Under the pieces are notes generated by a model that searched no databases, was not told where the DNA came from, and worked only from the letters and a program-made list of their open reading frames with translations. DNA of 64,000 bases from CAWFQB01 sp965277875 (GTDB lineage Bacteria > Armatimonadota > Chthonomonadetes > Chthonomonadales > Chthonomonadaceae). A program made the translations under genes and the position numbers. Below, one piece after another: positions 29,706 to 38,554 of this stretch; position 1 is the first letter of the stretch, and each line of letters begins with the position of its first letter. Location: positions 186,001-250,000 of the forward strand of contig CBDIDV010000002.1 in the NCBI GenBank assembly GCA_965277875.1, read 5' to 3'.

Positions 29706-30578
29706 TTACGAACCGGCAGCCGCGTTGTCCAGCAGGGACTGGAGTGTGTCCAGTTCATCCGGTCGCGGCTCCTGAAGCAACCATTCCACCTGCAAGTTCA
29801 GCCCCGGCAGGCTGCGACAGCGCCACTCCCCTGTGACAAATGTCTCCTCAACGTACTCTGTCTCTTCTAATCGCACCACGCGTACATGCTGCGAGGGCAT
29901 ATTGACGAAGACGATCTCCGCCACGCCCAGAGCGCAGTAGTCGGCCTGCAAATCTCGCAGCATACCGGGCCGATCATTGGGCGACACCAGCTCTACGACC
30001 AGGTCGGGAGGGCCGCTGATATTCCGCTCCTGCACGATATTCATGCGCTCCTGCCGCACGAACAGCAGGTCGGGCAGGCGTCCGCTGTAACCGTCCAAAT
30101 TCACGGTCGTGCGCGATCCCAGCACAAGCCCCAGACCGCGCCGCCTCGCATAGAGGTTCATGATCGTTATCAGCCACGCGAATAGTTTTTCATGCGTCAG
30201 TTGCGCCGCCATGTGCTGAGGCTTCCCTTCGATCTCCTCCTTCGTTGTCCCTTCCAGCTTCGTCGCGCCATTCAGCGGCGTGTAGACCGTCGCCCCGCGC
30301 GCCGTTGCCCGTTCCATCATGATGCCGTTGATGAGTTCGAGGTCGCGTCCCGTCTGAAAGGAAAATTCCAGGAACGTCTCGATGTCAATAAGCTGGTCGG
30401 CGTAGAGAATGGCGCGATGTTCCACGGCCTCATAAATCCGCATTCCATTGATTTCCATGACAGCGGAGCGGGTGTCTTCCTCTTCGGGATCGTTTGCCGT
30501 GCCGCCGTTCTGCTGCGGGCCGCTCGCTTGCTGGACAGCGAATGGAAGCGTCTTGGGTGTTTCTTTCAGGTCTGCCAT
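29706..30578 (-). CDS. Uma2-family (DUF820) PD-(D/E)XK nuclease-like protein
   Basis: 290 aa; the Uma2 domain is about residues 60-280. Core motifs: RLPDLLFVRQE, PPDLVVELVSPNDR and DLQADYCALGVAEIVFVN, matching the Uma2 pattern of Asp, E-x-x-S-P and the following helix. An N-terminal extension of about 40 residues is low complexity. Uma2 proteins occur in many copies in filamentous and multicellular bacteria; their cellular role is unclear. ATG 30578 with AGGAAG 6 bases upstream; starts 12 bases after the truncated xisI stop, so it is probably co-transcribed with xisHI. Confidence 0.87.
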   Translation of the reverse strand: MADLKETPKTLPFAVQQASGPQQNGGTANDPEEEDTRSAVMEINGMRIYEAVEHRAILYADQLIDIETFLEFSFQTGRDLELINGIMMERATARGATVYTPLNGATKLEGTTKEEIEGKPQHMAAQLTHEKLFAWLITIMNLYARRRGLGLVLGSRTTVNLDGYSGRLPDLLFVRQERMNIVQERNISGPPDLVVELVSPNDRPGMLRDLQADYCALGVAEIVFVNMPSQHVRVVRLEETEYVEETFVTGEWRCRSLPGLNLQVEWLLQEPRPDELDTLQSLLDNAAAGS

Positions 30579-30590
30579 GCTGCACTTCCT

Positions 30591-30740
30591 TTATGCCAGG
30601 GCAAATTCCGTATATTGTCGAAGTTGCGGGTGGCGAAAACCCAGGACGATTTCAGAAGCCGGAATGCCCGCTTCCAGGAACAGGCCCGCAATGTCTATGT
30701 CCGTGCCATTATGTTCGAGATATTTCTCTAACCGATCCAT
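30591..30740 (-). pseudogene. xisI: xisI-like remnant with internal deletion
   Basis: 49 codons. It starts like XisI (MDRLEKYLE) and then jumps straight to the family's C-terminal part (HNGTDIDIAGLFLEAGIPAS, EIVLGF, RQYTEFALA). Normal XisI is about 110 aa, so about 60 central residues are missing. Its ATG overlaps the xisH stop (ATGGATCGGTTAG), as in intact xisHI pairs. Too short for the ORF threshold. Probably non-functional, or a minimal remnant. Confidence 0.8.
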
Positions 30741-31143
30741 CGTACTATCTCCTCCCGCACCGCATGAAACACCAGCAGGCGCATCGTCTCGTCTTCGATC
30801 AAGTCGCGTCCTTCGATGGTATTAAAATACTCTGCGAACGCCGCGCTTGACACCGCAAGATAAAGAAGGCGTTCCGGCTCTTTGCGCCTGAAACGCTGCG
30901 ATACAGCATGTACCGGCCCAACGCGCGTTCCAGTTCCGGCATCTCCGTGCGTCCAACCAGACTTTTGATCTCTACTGCGATTTTACGGCCTTCTCGTTCC
31001 GCTGTAATCAGCATCTCTGCGCCCAGATCAACAAACAATGTCTGCCGCCCACGCTTGAGCGGGAACGGATCATGCGTGATTATCCATCCCGCTTTGATCA
31101 GCGCATTTTTGCAGGCATCATGGAAAAGGTCTTGTCGTGACAT
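30728..31143 (-). pseudogene. xisH: xisH-like gene with frameshift
   Basis: Residues 1-85 read MSRQDLFHDACKNALIKAGW, THDPF, VDLGAEMLITAEREGRKIAV, EIKS, as in XisH. After GRYMLYRSV (near 30890) the frame shifts; the continuation in another frame reads RRKEPERLLYLAVSSAAFAE, then LIEDETMRLLVF and EEIVRWIG-stop, a normal XisH end. One base is missing in the gene or in the assembly. XisH and XisI were named as fdxN-element excision controlling factors in Nostoc; most homologues lie far from any such element. ATG 31143, no clear ribosome site. Confidence 0.85.
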
Positions 31144-31150
31144 AGCAACT

Positions 31151-31184
31151 GAATACGACACGACAATGAATACGACACGACAAG
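31151..31184. repeat. 17-bp tandem duplication upstream of xisH
   Basis: GAATACGACACGACAAT (31151-31167) followed by GAATACGACACGACAAG (31168-31184), 16 of 17 identical, ending 8 bases before the xisH start on the minus strand. Confidence 0.88.
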
Positions 31185-31362
31185 TCAAAAAACCTGCTCG
31201 ACAGACACAGGAAAACCGCTGCCGTTTGGCGAACAGGCAACCGTCTGTTTGCCTGCAAGCCGAGGTGCAGACCGCTTCCGCCTGCACCTGGCCCAATTTT
31301 TGTCGCGCCATGGGCAGTAAAGCCGATTTCAACCCTGCAACTCCAACCGGAAAGATAATGGT

Positions 31363-31896
31363 ATGAGACTGAATACTCGCCTGCAGCTATTTTGCATACT
31401 GATCTCGTCTACCGTTGCGGGAACATTGTGCGCGCCCGCCGCCCTGCGCGCGCAGCAGACGCCCACGCAAAAGGAGGCGCAGGCTGTGTATGCCCGCTAT
31501 GCCGCCGCATTGAAAAAGAAGGATGTCAAGGCGGTTGGCGACCTGCTGACGCCGGGCATAGTCAACAAGGACAAGAACGGCAAGTTCGTTAGACGGGCTG
31601 CCATGCTCCAGACAATGCAGCAGGCCCTGAGCGAAATTACCAAAGTGCAAACAGCAGGGTTCAAAGTGGATAAAGCAGCCCTGCAAAACAACCGAATGAA
31701 CGCGGACGTCACCTTCCACCTGACGGGCATTGTCGCCGACCCGCAGGGCAAGGCCCACAACCTAGATGTCAGCGCCAAATCGCGCGACACCTGGACGAAG
31801 ACCGGCGGCAAGTGGCTGCTGTCGCGCACCGACGACCTGACAGGCGATGTCATGCTGCTGGATGGCAAGCCTGTCGCCAACCCTGCCGGCAAATAG
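31363..31896 (+). CDS. Secreted NTF2-like (SnoaL/DUF4440-type) protein
   Basis: 177 aa. Signal peptide about residues 1-30 (LFCILISSTVAGTLCAPAAL). The mature part has an NTF2-like pattern: helix EAQAVYARYAAALKKKDVKA, VGDLLTPGI, then beta strands ending in RDTWTKTGGKWLLSRTDDL. Such folds bind small ligands or act as enzymes; no catalytic residue can be assigned. ATG 31363. Ends 39 bases before the carboxypeptidase start, so possibly co-transcribed. Confidence 0.72.
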   Translation: MRLNTRLQLFCILISSTVAGTLCAPAALRAQQTPTQKEAQAVYARYAAALKKKDVKAVGDLLTPGIVNKDKNGKFVRRAAMLQTMQQALSEITKVQTAGFKVDKAALQNNRMNADVTFHLTGIVADPQGKAHNLDVSAKSRDTWTKTGGKWLLSRTDDLTGDVMLLDGKPVANPAGK

Positions 31897-31935
31897 CCCC
31901 GCTTCCTGCTTTGCTTCGTGAAAGGACATCGCCCA

Positions 31936-33726
31936 TTGCCCGCCGACAGCCATCTCGATATTCGCTTTGATACTTACTACAATTACGCCGACCTGACCGA
32001 GCGCCTGTATTTTCTGGTGGCCGCGTACCCGCATCTGCTCGCGCTGGAAAGCATCGGCAAAAGCCATGAGGGGCGCGATGTGTGGTGCGTCACGGCCACG
32101 AATACGGCGACCGGGTCGGCGCAGGACAAACCCGCCTTCTGGTGCGACGGCAACATTCACGCGACCGAGGTATCGGCGTCCAGCGCGTGTCTGTACCTGC
32201 TGCACAAACTCGCCACGCAGTACGACCAGGACGCGACCGTGACCCACGCCCTCGATACCCGCGCCTATTATGTCGTGCCGCGTGTCAATCCCGACGGCGC
32301 GGAACTGTTCTTCGCGCCCAACCCCCGCTACCTCCGCAGTTCAACACGTCCTTATCCCTACGACGAAGAGCCTCTGGACGGCCTCAAACCCGACGACATA
32401 GACGGCGACGGGCGGCTGCTGCAAATGCGTATTCCCGACCCTAACGGCCCGTGGAAATCACACCCGGAACACCCGCGCCTGCTCATCCGCCGCGATCCCG
32501 TGGAGATTGCATTGGAACCCCCGTCCGAACAAGAAGCGGGCGGCACGTACTACCGCATTCTGCCCGAAGGCGTACTGGAAAATTGGGATGGCGTCACGCT
32601 TGACCTGCAAAAGAACAAAGAGGGTCTGGATCTGAACCGCAATTTCCCCGCAAACTGGCGGCAGGAGGCGGAACAGGTCGGGGCGGGGCCGTTTCCGGGC
32701 AGCGAGCCGGAAGTGTACAATCTGGTCAAGTTCATTACCGCCCATCCCAACATCACAGGGGCCATTACGTTCCACACGTACAGCGGTGTGATGCTGCGAC
32801 CGTATGGCACACTCGCCGATGACGCCATGCCCGCCGAAGACCTGTGGACATATCAGGCCATCGGCAAACAGGCCACGGCCATGACCGGTTACCCGACCGT
32901 GAGCGTGTACCACGATTTTCGCTACCATCCCAAAGAGGTCATCACAGGCGTGTTCGACGATTGGATGTACGATCATCTTGGCGTGTACGCGTGGACATGC
33001 GAAATCTGGTCGCCGCAGCGGCAGGCCGGGATTGTAGAGGGGTTTGGCGGCGACACCAAACCCGGCGCGTTCAAGTTTATTGACTGGCGGCGTCAGCATC
33101 CGATTGAGGACGACATCAAGATGCTGGAATGGTCGGACACGCAGCTTGACGGCAAAGGCTTCGTGGAATGGTATCCGTTCGAGCATCCGCAGTTGGGGGC
33201 CATCGAACTCGGCGGCTGGGACGCGCAGCTTGCCTTTCGCAACCCGCCCGTGTCGTTTCTGGAAAAAGAGATCGCCCCTCTCGCAGATTGGGCCATCTGG
33301 CATGGTCTGATCGCGCCCGAATTAAAACTGCACAGCGCAACGGCGACGCGGTTAGAGCTAAAAGAGGAAGAGAAGAACGGGGAACAGGCAGCCGTGTATC
33401 TAATTCGGGTTGTCGTGGACAATGTGGGGTGGCTGCCGACCTATATCAGCAAAAAGGCGCTGGAAAAGAAGGCGGTGCGGGGCGTGGTGGGCGAGATCGA
33501 ACTGCCGCAGGGCGCAAAACTGGAAAGCGGCAAGATGCGCGTCGAGGCCGGACAGTTGGATGGCCGCGCTTACAAAGCCGCGTCCCCGTATGGCTGGACC
33601 GCCGACACCACGCAGGACAGGGCCAAAATGGAATGGGTCGTCCGCGCTCGACCTGGCAGCGTGGTCAATGTGCAGGTGCGCCACGAACGCGCCGGAGTCG
33701 TTAAAGCCGATATAACCCTGGCCTGA
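31936..33726 (+). CDS. M14-family zinc carboxypeptidase
   Basis: 596 aa. Cuts C-terminal residues from peptides. Zinc ligands H-x-x-E in GNIHATEVSAS (about residues 73-83) and His in ITFHTYSGVMLRPYG; catalytic Glu in YAWTCEIWSP. YPHLLALESIGKSHEGRDV is the typical N-terminal strand-turn. No signal peptide is evident, so cytoplasmic unless exported otherwise. About 190 C-terminal residues form an extra beta domain (VDNVGWLPTYISKKALEKK) like the C-terminal sheets of other M14 proteins. TTG 31936 is favoured since AAAGGA lies 9 bases upstream; GTG 31918 in frame has no ribosome site but is possible. Confidence 0.92.
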   Translation: MPADSHLDIRFDTYYNYADLTERLYFLVAAYPHLLALESIGKSHEGRDVWCVTATNTATGSAQDKPAFWCDGNIHATEVSASSACLYLLHKLATQYDQDATVTHALDTRAYYVVPRVNPDGAELFFAPNPRYLRSSTRPYPYDEEPLDGLKPDDIDGDGRLLQMRIPDPNGPWKSHPEHPRLLIRRDPVEIALEPPSEQEAGGTYYRILPEGVLENWDGVTLDLQKNKEGLDLNRNFPANWRQEAEQVGAGPFPGSEPEVYNLVKFITAHPNITGAITFHTYSGVMLRPYGTLADDAMPAEDLWTYQAIGKQATAMTGYPTVSVYHDFRYHPKEVITGVFDDWMYDHLGVYAWTCEIWSPQRQAGIVEGFGGDTKPGAFKFIDWRRQHPIEDDIKMLEWSDTQLDGKGFVEWYPFEHPQLGAIELGGWDAQLAFRNPPVSFLEKEIAPLADWAIWHGLIAPELKLHSATATRLELKEEEKNGEQAAVYLIRVVVDNVGWLPTYISKKALEKKAVRGVVGEIELPQGAKLESGKMRVEAGQLDGRAYKAASPYGWTADTTQDRAKMEWVVRARPGSVVNVQVRHERAGVVKADITLA

Positions 33727-33839
33727 TGCCGGACAGACACCTTCGTGTGTTGACGCGTTGACGCGCTAAAGTTTGCTATGTGACGCTTTCAAGTTTGCTA
33801 TACGGCACAGCCGTAATCGTGCGCTATCCGAGGACAACT

Positions 33840-35069
33840 ATGCTGCAAAGTCTTGCGCTGTTTGCGATTTTATTTTCTCCCTTCAACGCCACGCCGCCTA
33901 CAAAACCCGGTCACGCCCCGCTGCCCGTGAAGATACAGCCGCTTGTCGGCAATTTCGCGAACTACACCGTAAAAAAGGGTGAAACGCTGTATCAGATCGC
34001 CCGCGCCCACAATGTCAGCAAGTGGACGCTGGCGCAGCTCAACCACATCAGCCCGAACGGACGACGGCCCAAAGCGGGCAAAGTCCTGCTGCTGCCGACC
34101 ATGTATATTCCGCCGCGCAATCCCGGCGAGGGCATCGTCCTGAACGTGCCGGAGCGGGGCGTCTATGTCTTCCACGGTGGGCAGATGAAGATGCGGAACC
34201 CGTGCGCCGTGGGACAGGCGGACTGGCAGACCGCGCTCGGCGCGTACCACCTGGAACAAAAAGAGAAAAACCCCAAGTGGCATCCCACGCCCACGATGAT
34301 CAAGCGCGAAAACATGACCATCTTTGAAGTGGCGTCCGGGCCGGGCAATCCCCTGGGCGACCGGTGGATGGGCTGGAGCCTGGGTGGGTACGGCTTTCAC
34401 AGCACTAATCGGCCCGCGAGCGTGGGCAGCGTGGCCTCGCACGGCTGTGTGCGCCTGTACCCCGAAGCCGCCCACGCGATGTACGAGACGGTCAAGGTGG
34501 GAATGCCCATTTTGAGCGTCTATGAGCCGATCACGCTGGGTAAGCGCGACGGCAATGTGTATATCAGCGTATTCAGCGACATCTACAACAAAGGAATGGT
34601 ATCGGGTGACCGGGCCAAAGCGATGCTGAAGCAGTGCGGCCTGCTCACTCTCGTGGACGAGGGCAGATTGGGAGAACTGGTCGCGGACGCGGACGGCTAC
34701 CCGCAGCGGCTCATCGGCAGCGACCAGAAGATCACGGTCAACAATCAGCCGGTCACACTGCCCGCCACGCCCACGTATGCGAACGGGCGCTGGCTGGTTC
34801 CGGCCGAGGTCGTAGCGCAGGCAATGGGCGGTCAGGTCAGCAAACTTCCGAACGGCGAGGTCAGCATCACCAACGGGCGTCACACCCTTGTGATCCGTCC
34901 CGCCCTTGCCGAGGTGATGTTCGATACGCAGCGCAAGCCCCTGCCCGTCGGCGCGGGCGTGGACGGCGTCGTCTACGTCCCTCTGCGCTCCCTGCTCGGC
35001 CTGTTCGATGCACAGGTTTCCGAACCCAATAAAGGCACACTAAGCATAACCATGCAGGCGCAGAAGTGA
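33840..35069 (+). CDS. L,D-transpeptidase with LysM and copper-amine-oxidase-like domain (copy 1)
   Basis: 409 aa. Export signal (MLQSLALFAILFSPFNA), LysM peptidoglycan-binding domain (YTVKKGETLYQIARAHNVSK), YkuD catalytic domain with the active motif SHGCVRLYP, and a C-terminal stalk domain (ITVNNQPVTLPATPTY, VYVPLRSLLGLF) of the copper amine oxidase N-terminal type. Makes 3-3 crosslinks or attaches proteins in peptidoglycan, outside the membrane. Between LysM and YkuD both paralogues keep GIVLNVPER-VY. Start ATG 33840 with GAGGA 5 bases upstream; the frame opens earlier at 33780. Paralogue at 46668-47888. Confidence 0.93.
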   Translation: MLQSLALFAILFSPFNATPPTKPGHAPLPVKIQPLVGNFANYTVKKGETLYQIARAHNVSKWTLAQLNHISPNGRRPKAGKVLLLPTMYIPPRNPGEGIVLNVPERGVYVFHGGQMKMRNPCAVGQADWQTALGAYHLEQKEKNPKWHPTPTMIKRENMTIFEVASGPGNPLGDRWMGWSLGGYGFHSTNRPASVGSVASHGCVRLYPEAAHAMYETVKVGMPILSVYEPITLGKRDGNVYISVFSDIYNKGMVSGDRAKAMLKQCGLLTLVDEGRLGELVADADGYPQRLIGSDQKITVNNQPVTLPATPTYANGRWLVPAEVVAQAMGGQVSKLPNGEVSITNGRHTLVIRPALAEVMFDTQRKPLPVGAGVDGVVYVPLRSLLGLFDAQVSEPNKGTLSITMQAQK

Positions 35070-35135
35070 CCGTATCACCCACTTAGCGTTTACGATGCGC
35101 TCGGCAGGAGATATGCAGCAGATGCGGCGCATCGC

Positions 35136-35162
35136 GGCCCCGGCATAGAATATGCCGGGGCC
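35136..35162. terminator. Bidirectional terminator-like hairpin between convergent genes
   Basis: Perfect 12-bp stem GGCCCCGGCATA with a 3-nt GAA loop. It lies between the L,D-transpeptidase (plus) and azoreductase (minus). Only a weak T stretch follows. Confidence 0.65.
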
Positions 35163-35195
35163 GGTCTGTTTCACCTCAGAGCGTCTAAAAGCGAA

Positions 35196-35813
35196 TTATT
35201 TGGCGTGAGCTATTTCGGCGATTTTGGCCCGCGCTTCGGCCAGTGCGCCGTTCGCCGCGTCGTCACCCCTGGCGGTGTTATTGATGTGGATGAACTGCAC
35301 GTCCGTGACGCCCATAAATCCGAGGATGTTGCGGACAAAGGGGTCTTCCAGATTGTAGGCTTCGCGCTCTTCGCCCGGCCCGTAGCCGCCGCCGCCGCGC
35401 GCCGTTACGACAATGGCCTTCTTATTGGTCAGCAGGCCCTTGTAGGTTCCTCCCTCGAACGTCTCGCCCACGCGCGCCACCTGGTCAATGTAGGATTTGA
35501 AGACGCCGGGGACGCTGAAGTTGTACATCGGGATTCCGAACACGTACAGGTCAGCGGCTTTCAGTTCGGCAATCATCTCGTCGGACAGAGCCAGCGCGGA
35601 CTTCATTTCGTCCGTGCGCGCTTCGGCGGGCGTGTACATCGCGTAGATGAATGGCTCGGAAACGTAAGGAACGGCCTGATGCCCCAGATCGCGGTGCGTG
35701 ACGGTCGTGGCGGGATCGGCGGACTGGAGGGCCGCAACCAGTTCACCCGAAACCGTCCGACTGTGTGAGCCGATCCCGCGTGCGCTGGCGTCCAAGTGCA
35801 GAATGTGTGTCAT
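35196..35813 (-). CDS. azoR: FMN-dependent NADH:quinone oxidoreductase / azoreductase
   Basis: 205 aa, normal AzoR length. Two-electron reduction of quinones and azo dyes using FMN and NADH, in the cytoplasm. Seen: N-terminal phosphate loop HLDASARGIGSHSR, the FMN motif VFGIPMYNFSVP, and VTARGGGGYG. Lies downstream of the SDR gene (141 bp apart, same strand) and near the HxlR regulator, a common arrangement for electrophile/quinone defence. ATG 35813, only a distant GGAG upstream. Confidence 0.93.
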   Translation of the reverse strand: MTHILHLDASARGIGSHSRTVSGELVAALQSADPATTVTHRDLGHQAVPYVSEPFIYAMYTPAEARTDEMKSALALSDEMIAELKAADLYVFGIPMYNFSVPGVFKSYIDQVARVGETFEGGTYKGLLTNKKAIVVTARGGGGYGPGEEREAYNLEDPFVRNILGFMGVTDVQFIHINNTARGDDAANGALAEARAKIAEIAHAK

Positions 35814-35954
35814 GATATTTTTCGTTTCTCCGTAAATTCAAGTGTTGGGATGTGCCGGGAACCGAGGAACTAGAGTCATCGGTTCTCCCGGCAGAGCCAT
35901 ACGATGGTACAAAGCGATTGTCTGCTCTCCATTAGACGAAACAATGCCCGCGAA

Positions 35955-36701
35955 TTACCGCATCCCGCCGCCGGCAAGGAGCTGTTCGCCCGTCAGCCAG
36001 GCCGAGTCGTCCGATGCAAGGAAGACAGCAATCCGCGCGATGTCGTCAGGCTGGCCGGTGCGGCCCAGAGGCGTCTGCGCGATCATCATTTTTTCCGCAT
36101 CCGAGCCGATCATGCCCATTGCACGCGAACCCTCAGTATCTACCGCGCCGGGATTGAGCGCGTTGACGCGGATCTGCCGCGCGCCGAGTTCACGGGAAAG
36201 CGATCCGGTGATCGCGTCTACGGCTCCTTTGGTTCCCGAATAGACCGCGAGGCCCGGCGGCGTGATACGGCTGACGACCGAGCCGATGTTGATGATGGAA
36301 CCGCCCGCGCCCAGATGCTTCACGGCGGCCTGCGTGGTCAGCAGCAGGCCCAGCACGTTGACGCCGAACTGCCGATGGAACTGCTCTTCGGTGAAGGTTT
36401 CGATGGGGGCAAATTCATAGACGCCGGAGTTGTTGACGAGAATATCCAGACGCCCGTAGTTCGTGATCGCGGCCTCGATCAGACCCTGCGCCTCGGCCGC
36501 TTTGGAAACGTCACCGCCGACCGCGACGGCCCTGCCGCCCGCTTCCACGATGGCCGCAACGACCGCGTCCGCACCCGCCTTGCTGGACGCGTAATTAACC
36601 ACAACGGACGCGCCCTCGGACGCCAGCGCCTTTGCGATGGCCGCTCCGATTCCCTTGCTCGCGCCGGTAACGACGGCGACCTTGCCTGTAAGCCTGCTCA
36701 T
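35955..36701 (-). CDS. Short-chain dehydrogenase/reductase (FabG-like)
   Basis: 248 aa. Classical SDR: TGASKGIG nucleotide-binding motif (residues 12-19), NNSG at about 90, catalytic Ser-Tyr-Lys with YSGTK at about 155, and the C-terminal GGG. Substrate unknown; likely reduces a carbonyl with NAD(P)H. Divergent from an HxlR regulator with a dyad over its own -35 box, so probably inducible. ATG 36701 with GAGG 8 bases upstream. Confidence 0.93.
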   Translation of the reverse strand: MSRLTGKVAVVTGASKGIGAAIAKALASEGASVVVNYASSKAGADAVVAAIVEAGGRAVAVGGDVSKAAEAQGLIEAAITNYGRLDILVNNSGVYEFAPIETFTEEQFHRQFGVNVLGLLLTTQAAVKHLGAGGSIINIGSVVSRITPPGLAVYSGTKGAVDAITGSLSRELGARQIRVNALNPGAVDTEGSRAMGMIGSDAEKMMIAQTPLGRTGQPDDIARIAVFLASDDSAWLTGEQLLAGGGMR

Positions 36702-36746
36702 AGTGTTTGCCTCATTCCTGAAGGATATAAACTGATGGACGGTAAG

Positions 36747-36775
36747 AGTATGACACAGGCACTTTATATTGTCAA
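36747..36775 (-). promoter_or_regulatory. Predicted promoter of the SDR gene
   Basis: Minus strand TTGACA (36775-36770), 17-bp spacer, CATACT (36752-36747). About 40 bp from predicted start to the SDR ATG. Confidence 0.65.
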
Positions 36776-36787
36776 GCGCATATAAAG
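36762..36787. promoter_or_regulatory. Candidate HxlR operator
   Basis: Perfect dyad CTTTATAT-N10-ATATAAAG that covers the SDR -35 box. Position and symmetry fit binding by the divergent HxlR dimer. Confidence 0.6.
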
Positions 36788-36854
36788 ATTATGCTGTCGA
36801 AAATATAAATTACAACAGAATATGATGAACAAAGCAGAACACAGCGCGTTCGTG

Positions 36855-36860
36855 TATAAT
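36855..36860 (+). promoter_or_regulatory. -10 box of the HxlR gene
   Basis: TATAAT preceded by GTG, 45 bases before the HxlR ATG. The -35 is weak. Confidence 0.45.
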
Positions 36861-36905
36861 AAGAGGATCAGCAGGGGAAATTAAGGCGGGGAGCGGAAGC
36901 AAAAC

Positions 36906-37352
36906 ATGAATACCGAAATGCCGAACGAAGAAGAGGGGTTCTGCTCCGAGCCGCTAAAAGCGATGGAAGCGGCGTCGTGCGATCATGCGGCGGCTTTCAT
37001 CCGGGGCGCTTTGCTGTTACAAGAACGCTGGGTGTTGATGATCGTGTTTAGTCTGCTTACCGGCCCAATAGGATTCAGCGAACTGATGCGGCGCGGCAGC
37101 GTCAACACGACCACGCTGACGCAGCGGCTTAATCTGCTGGAACAGGCGGGCCTGCTCGTGAAAACGATCCACTCGACCATGCCTCCGCGAACAAGCTACA
37201 AACTAACCGAGGCGGGCCAGGCGCTCGAACCGATCCTGCGCGCCATCGGGCAATGGAGTGAGAACTATCTGCCCGTCGTGGGAGCCGAGCAAGCGTGTCC
37301 GAGCAAAGAGCTGTGTCCGAGCGAGGAAGCGTGTCCAGGTACAGGGGCGTGA
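36906..37352 (+). CDS. HxlR-family winged-helix transcriptional regulator
   Basis: 148 aa. HxlR pattern: LLQERWVLMIVFSLLTGPIG, FSELMRRGSVNTTTLTQRLN, LLEQAGLLVKTI, SYKLTEAGQALEPIL. Regulators of this family often use an N-terminal cysteine to sense electrophiles or quinones; here Cys13 and Cys25 precede the helix, and the tail adds three more (ACPS, LCPS, ACPG). Divergent to the SDR-azoR pair, which it probably controls. Preceded by GGGGAGCGGAAG. The repeated C-P-S tail is unusual for the family. Confidence 0.9.
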   Translation: MNTEMPNEEEGFCSEPLKAMEAASCDHAAAFIRGALLLQERWVLMIVFSLLTGPIGFSELMRRGSVNTTTLTQRLNLLEQAGLLVKTIHSTMPPRTSYKLTEAGQALEPILRAIGQWSENYLPVVGAEQACPSKELCPSEEACPGTGA

Positions 37353-37376
37353 AATGCAAACGTATGCGGGACGCGC

Positions 37377-37382
37377 TATAAT
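37377..37382 (+). promoter_or_regulatory. -10 box for a probable leaderless cysteine desulfurase mRNA
   Basis: TATAAT ends 5 bases before ATG 37388, with no Shine-Dalgarno. Confidence 0.5.
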
Positions 37383-37387
37383 AAAGC

Positions 37388-38554
37388 ATGAACGCAAGCG
37401 AAACCACTATTTACCTGGATCACGCCGCCACCACGCCCACCGATCCGCGCGTCCTCGATGCGATGCTGCCCTGGCTTAGCGGGCCGGGATCGTTGGGCAA
37501 CGCCAGCAGTATTCATTCGTATGGACGACAGGCGCGGGCCGCTGTGGACGAGGCCCGCGACCACGTGGCCCGCCTGATCGGGGCCGATTACAGTGAACTG
37601 TACTTTACCGGCAGCGGAACCGAATCGGACAACCTTGCCCTCATTGGAACCCTCCGCGCCGCTGCTCCTGACCGCGACCACCTTGTCACAAGCGCGATGG
37701 AACACCACGCCGTACTGCACGCCGCGCATTTCCTTCAGACGCAGGGCGTTAAAGTTACGGTCGTTGGCGTGGACAGCGACGGCCTCGTGTCGCCCGCCGC
37801 CATCGCCGAGGCGCTTACGGACAAAACCGCGCTCGTCAGCGTAATGCACGGCAACAACGAGATCGGCACGATACAGCCGATTCAGGAATTTGCCCGTCTT
37901 GCTCATGCGCGAGGCGCGTTATTCCACACGGACGCCGTGCAGACGGCGGGGCAATTACCGCTCAACGTCCGCGCCCTCGACTGCGACCTGCTGACGCTGT
38001 GCGCCCACAAGATGTACGGGCCAAAAGGGATCGGCGCGCTTTACATTCGGCAGGGAACCAAAGTGTCGCCCATCGTACACGGCGGGGCGCAGGAGCGCGA
38101 AAAGCGGGCGGGAACCGAAAACGTGGCCGCAATTGTCGGCTTCGGCAAAGCGGCCCAGCTTCTCCTGTCCGACCCCGACCGCGCCGCCGAAACACAGCGT
38201 ATCACGTCCCTGCGCGACGGCTTTCTCGACCGTGTGCGCCAACTGCTGCCCGACGCGCGCCTGAACGGGCATCCGACCCTGCGCCTGCCCAACAACGTCA
38301 ACGTGAGCGTACCCGGCGTGGAAGGCCCGACTCTGCTGATGAACCTGGATCGGCGCGGCGTGGCCGCGTCCAGCGGCTCGGCCTGCTCTTCCGGCAGCAT
38401 CGAACCCTCCCACGTCCTCAAGGCTATCGGCCTGTCCGACGCGCTCGCCTCCAGTGGTGTGCGTTTCAGCCTGGGCCGCGACACCACGCAGGACGAACTC
38501 GACCGCGCCGCAGACACCCTGGCCCAAATCGTCCACCGATTAAGAAAACGATAA
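37388..38554 (+). CDS. Cysteine desulfurase (NifS/IscS-like)
   Basis: 388 aa. PLP enzyme that takes sulfur from cysteine for Fe-S cluster and thio-cofactor assembly. Seen: YLDHAATTPTDPRVLDAM, SGTESDN, PLP region EHHAVL, HTDAVQT, Schiff-base lysine AHKMYGPKG, and catalytic cysteine in SSGSACSSGS (about residue 330). No iscU, iscR or mnmA nearby. Its end overlaps the end of the convergent PfkB gene by 15 bp. Confidence 0.95.
   Translation: MNASETTIYLDHAATTPTDPRVLDAMLPWLSGPGSLGNASSIHSYGRQARAAVDEARDHVARLIGADYSELYFTGSGTESDNLALIGTLRAAAPDRDHLVTSAMEHHAVLHAAHFLQTQGVKVTVVGVDSDGLVSPAAIAEALTDKTALVSVMHGNNEIGTIQPIQEFARLAHARGALFHTDAVQTAGQLPLNVRALDCDLLTLCAHKMYGPKGIGALYIRQGTKVSPIVHGGAQEREKRAGTENVAAIVGFGKAAQLLLSDPDRAAETQRITSLRDGFLDRVRQLLPDARLNGHPTLRLPNNVNVSVPGVEGPTLLMNLDRRGVAASSGSACSSGSIEPSHVLKAIGLSDALASSGVRFSLGRDTTQDELDRAADTLAQIVHRLRKR

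Noticed and set aside
30799..31332. 177-aa protein starting at 31332
   Set aside because: Homology to XisH begins only at Met 31143; the upstream 63 codons look random and have no start signal.
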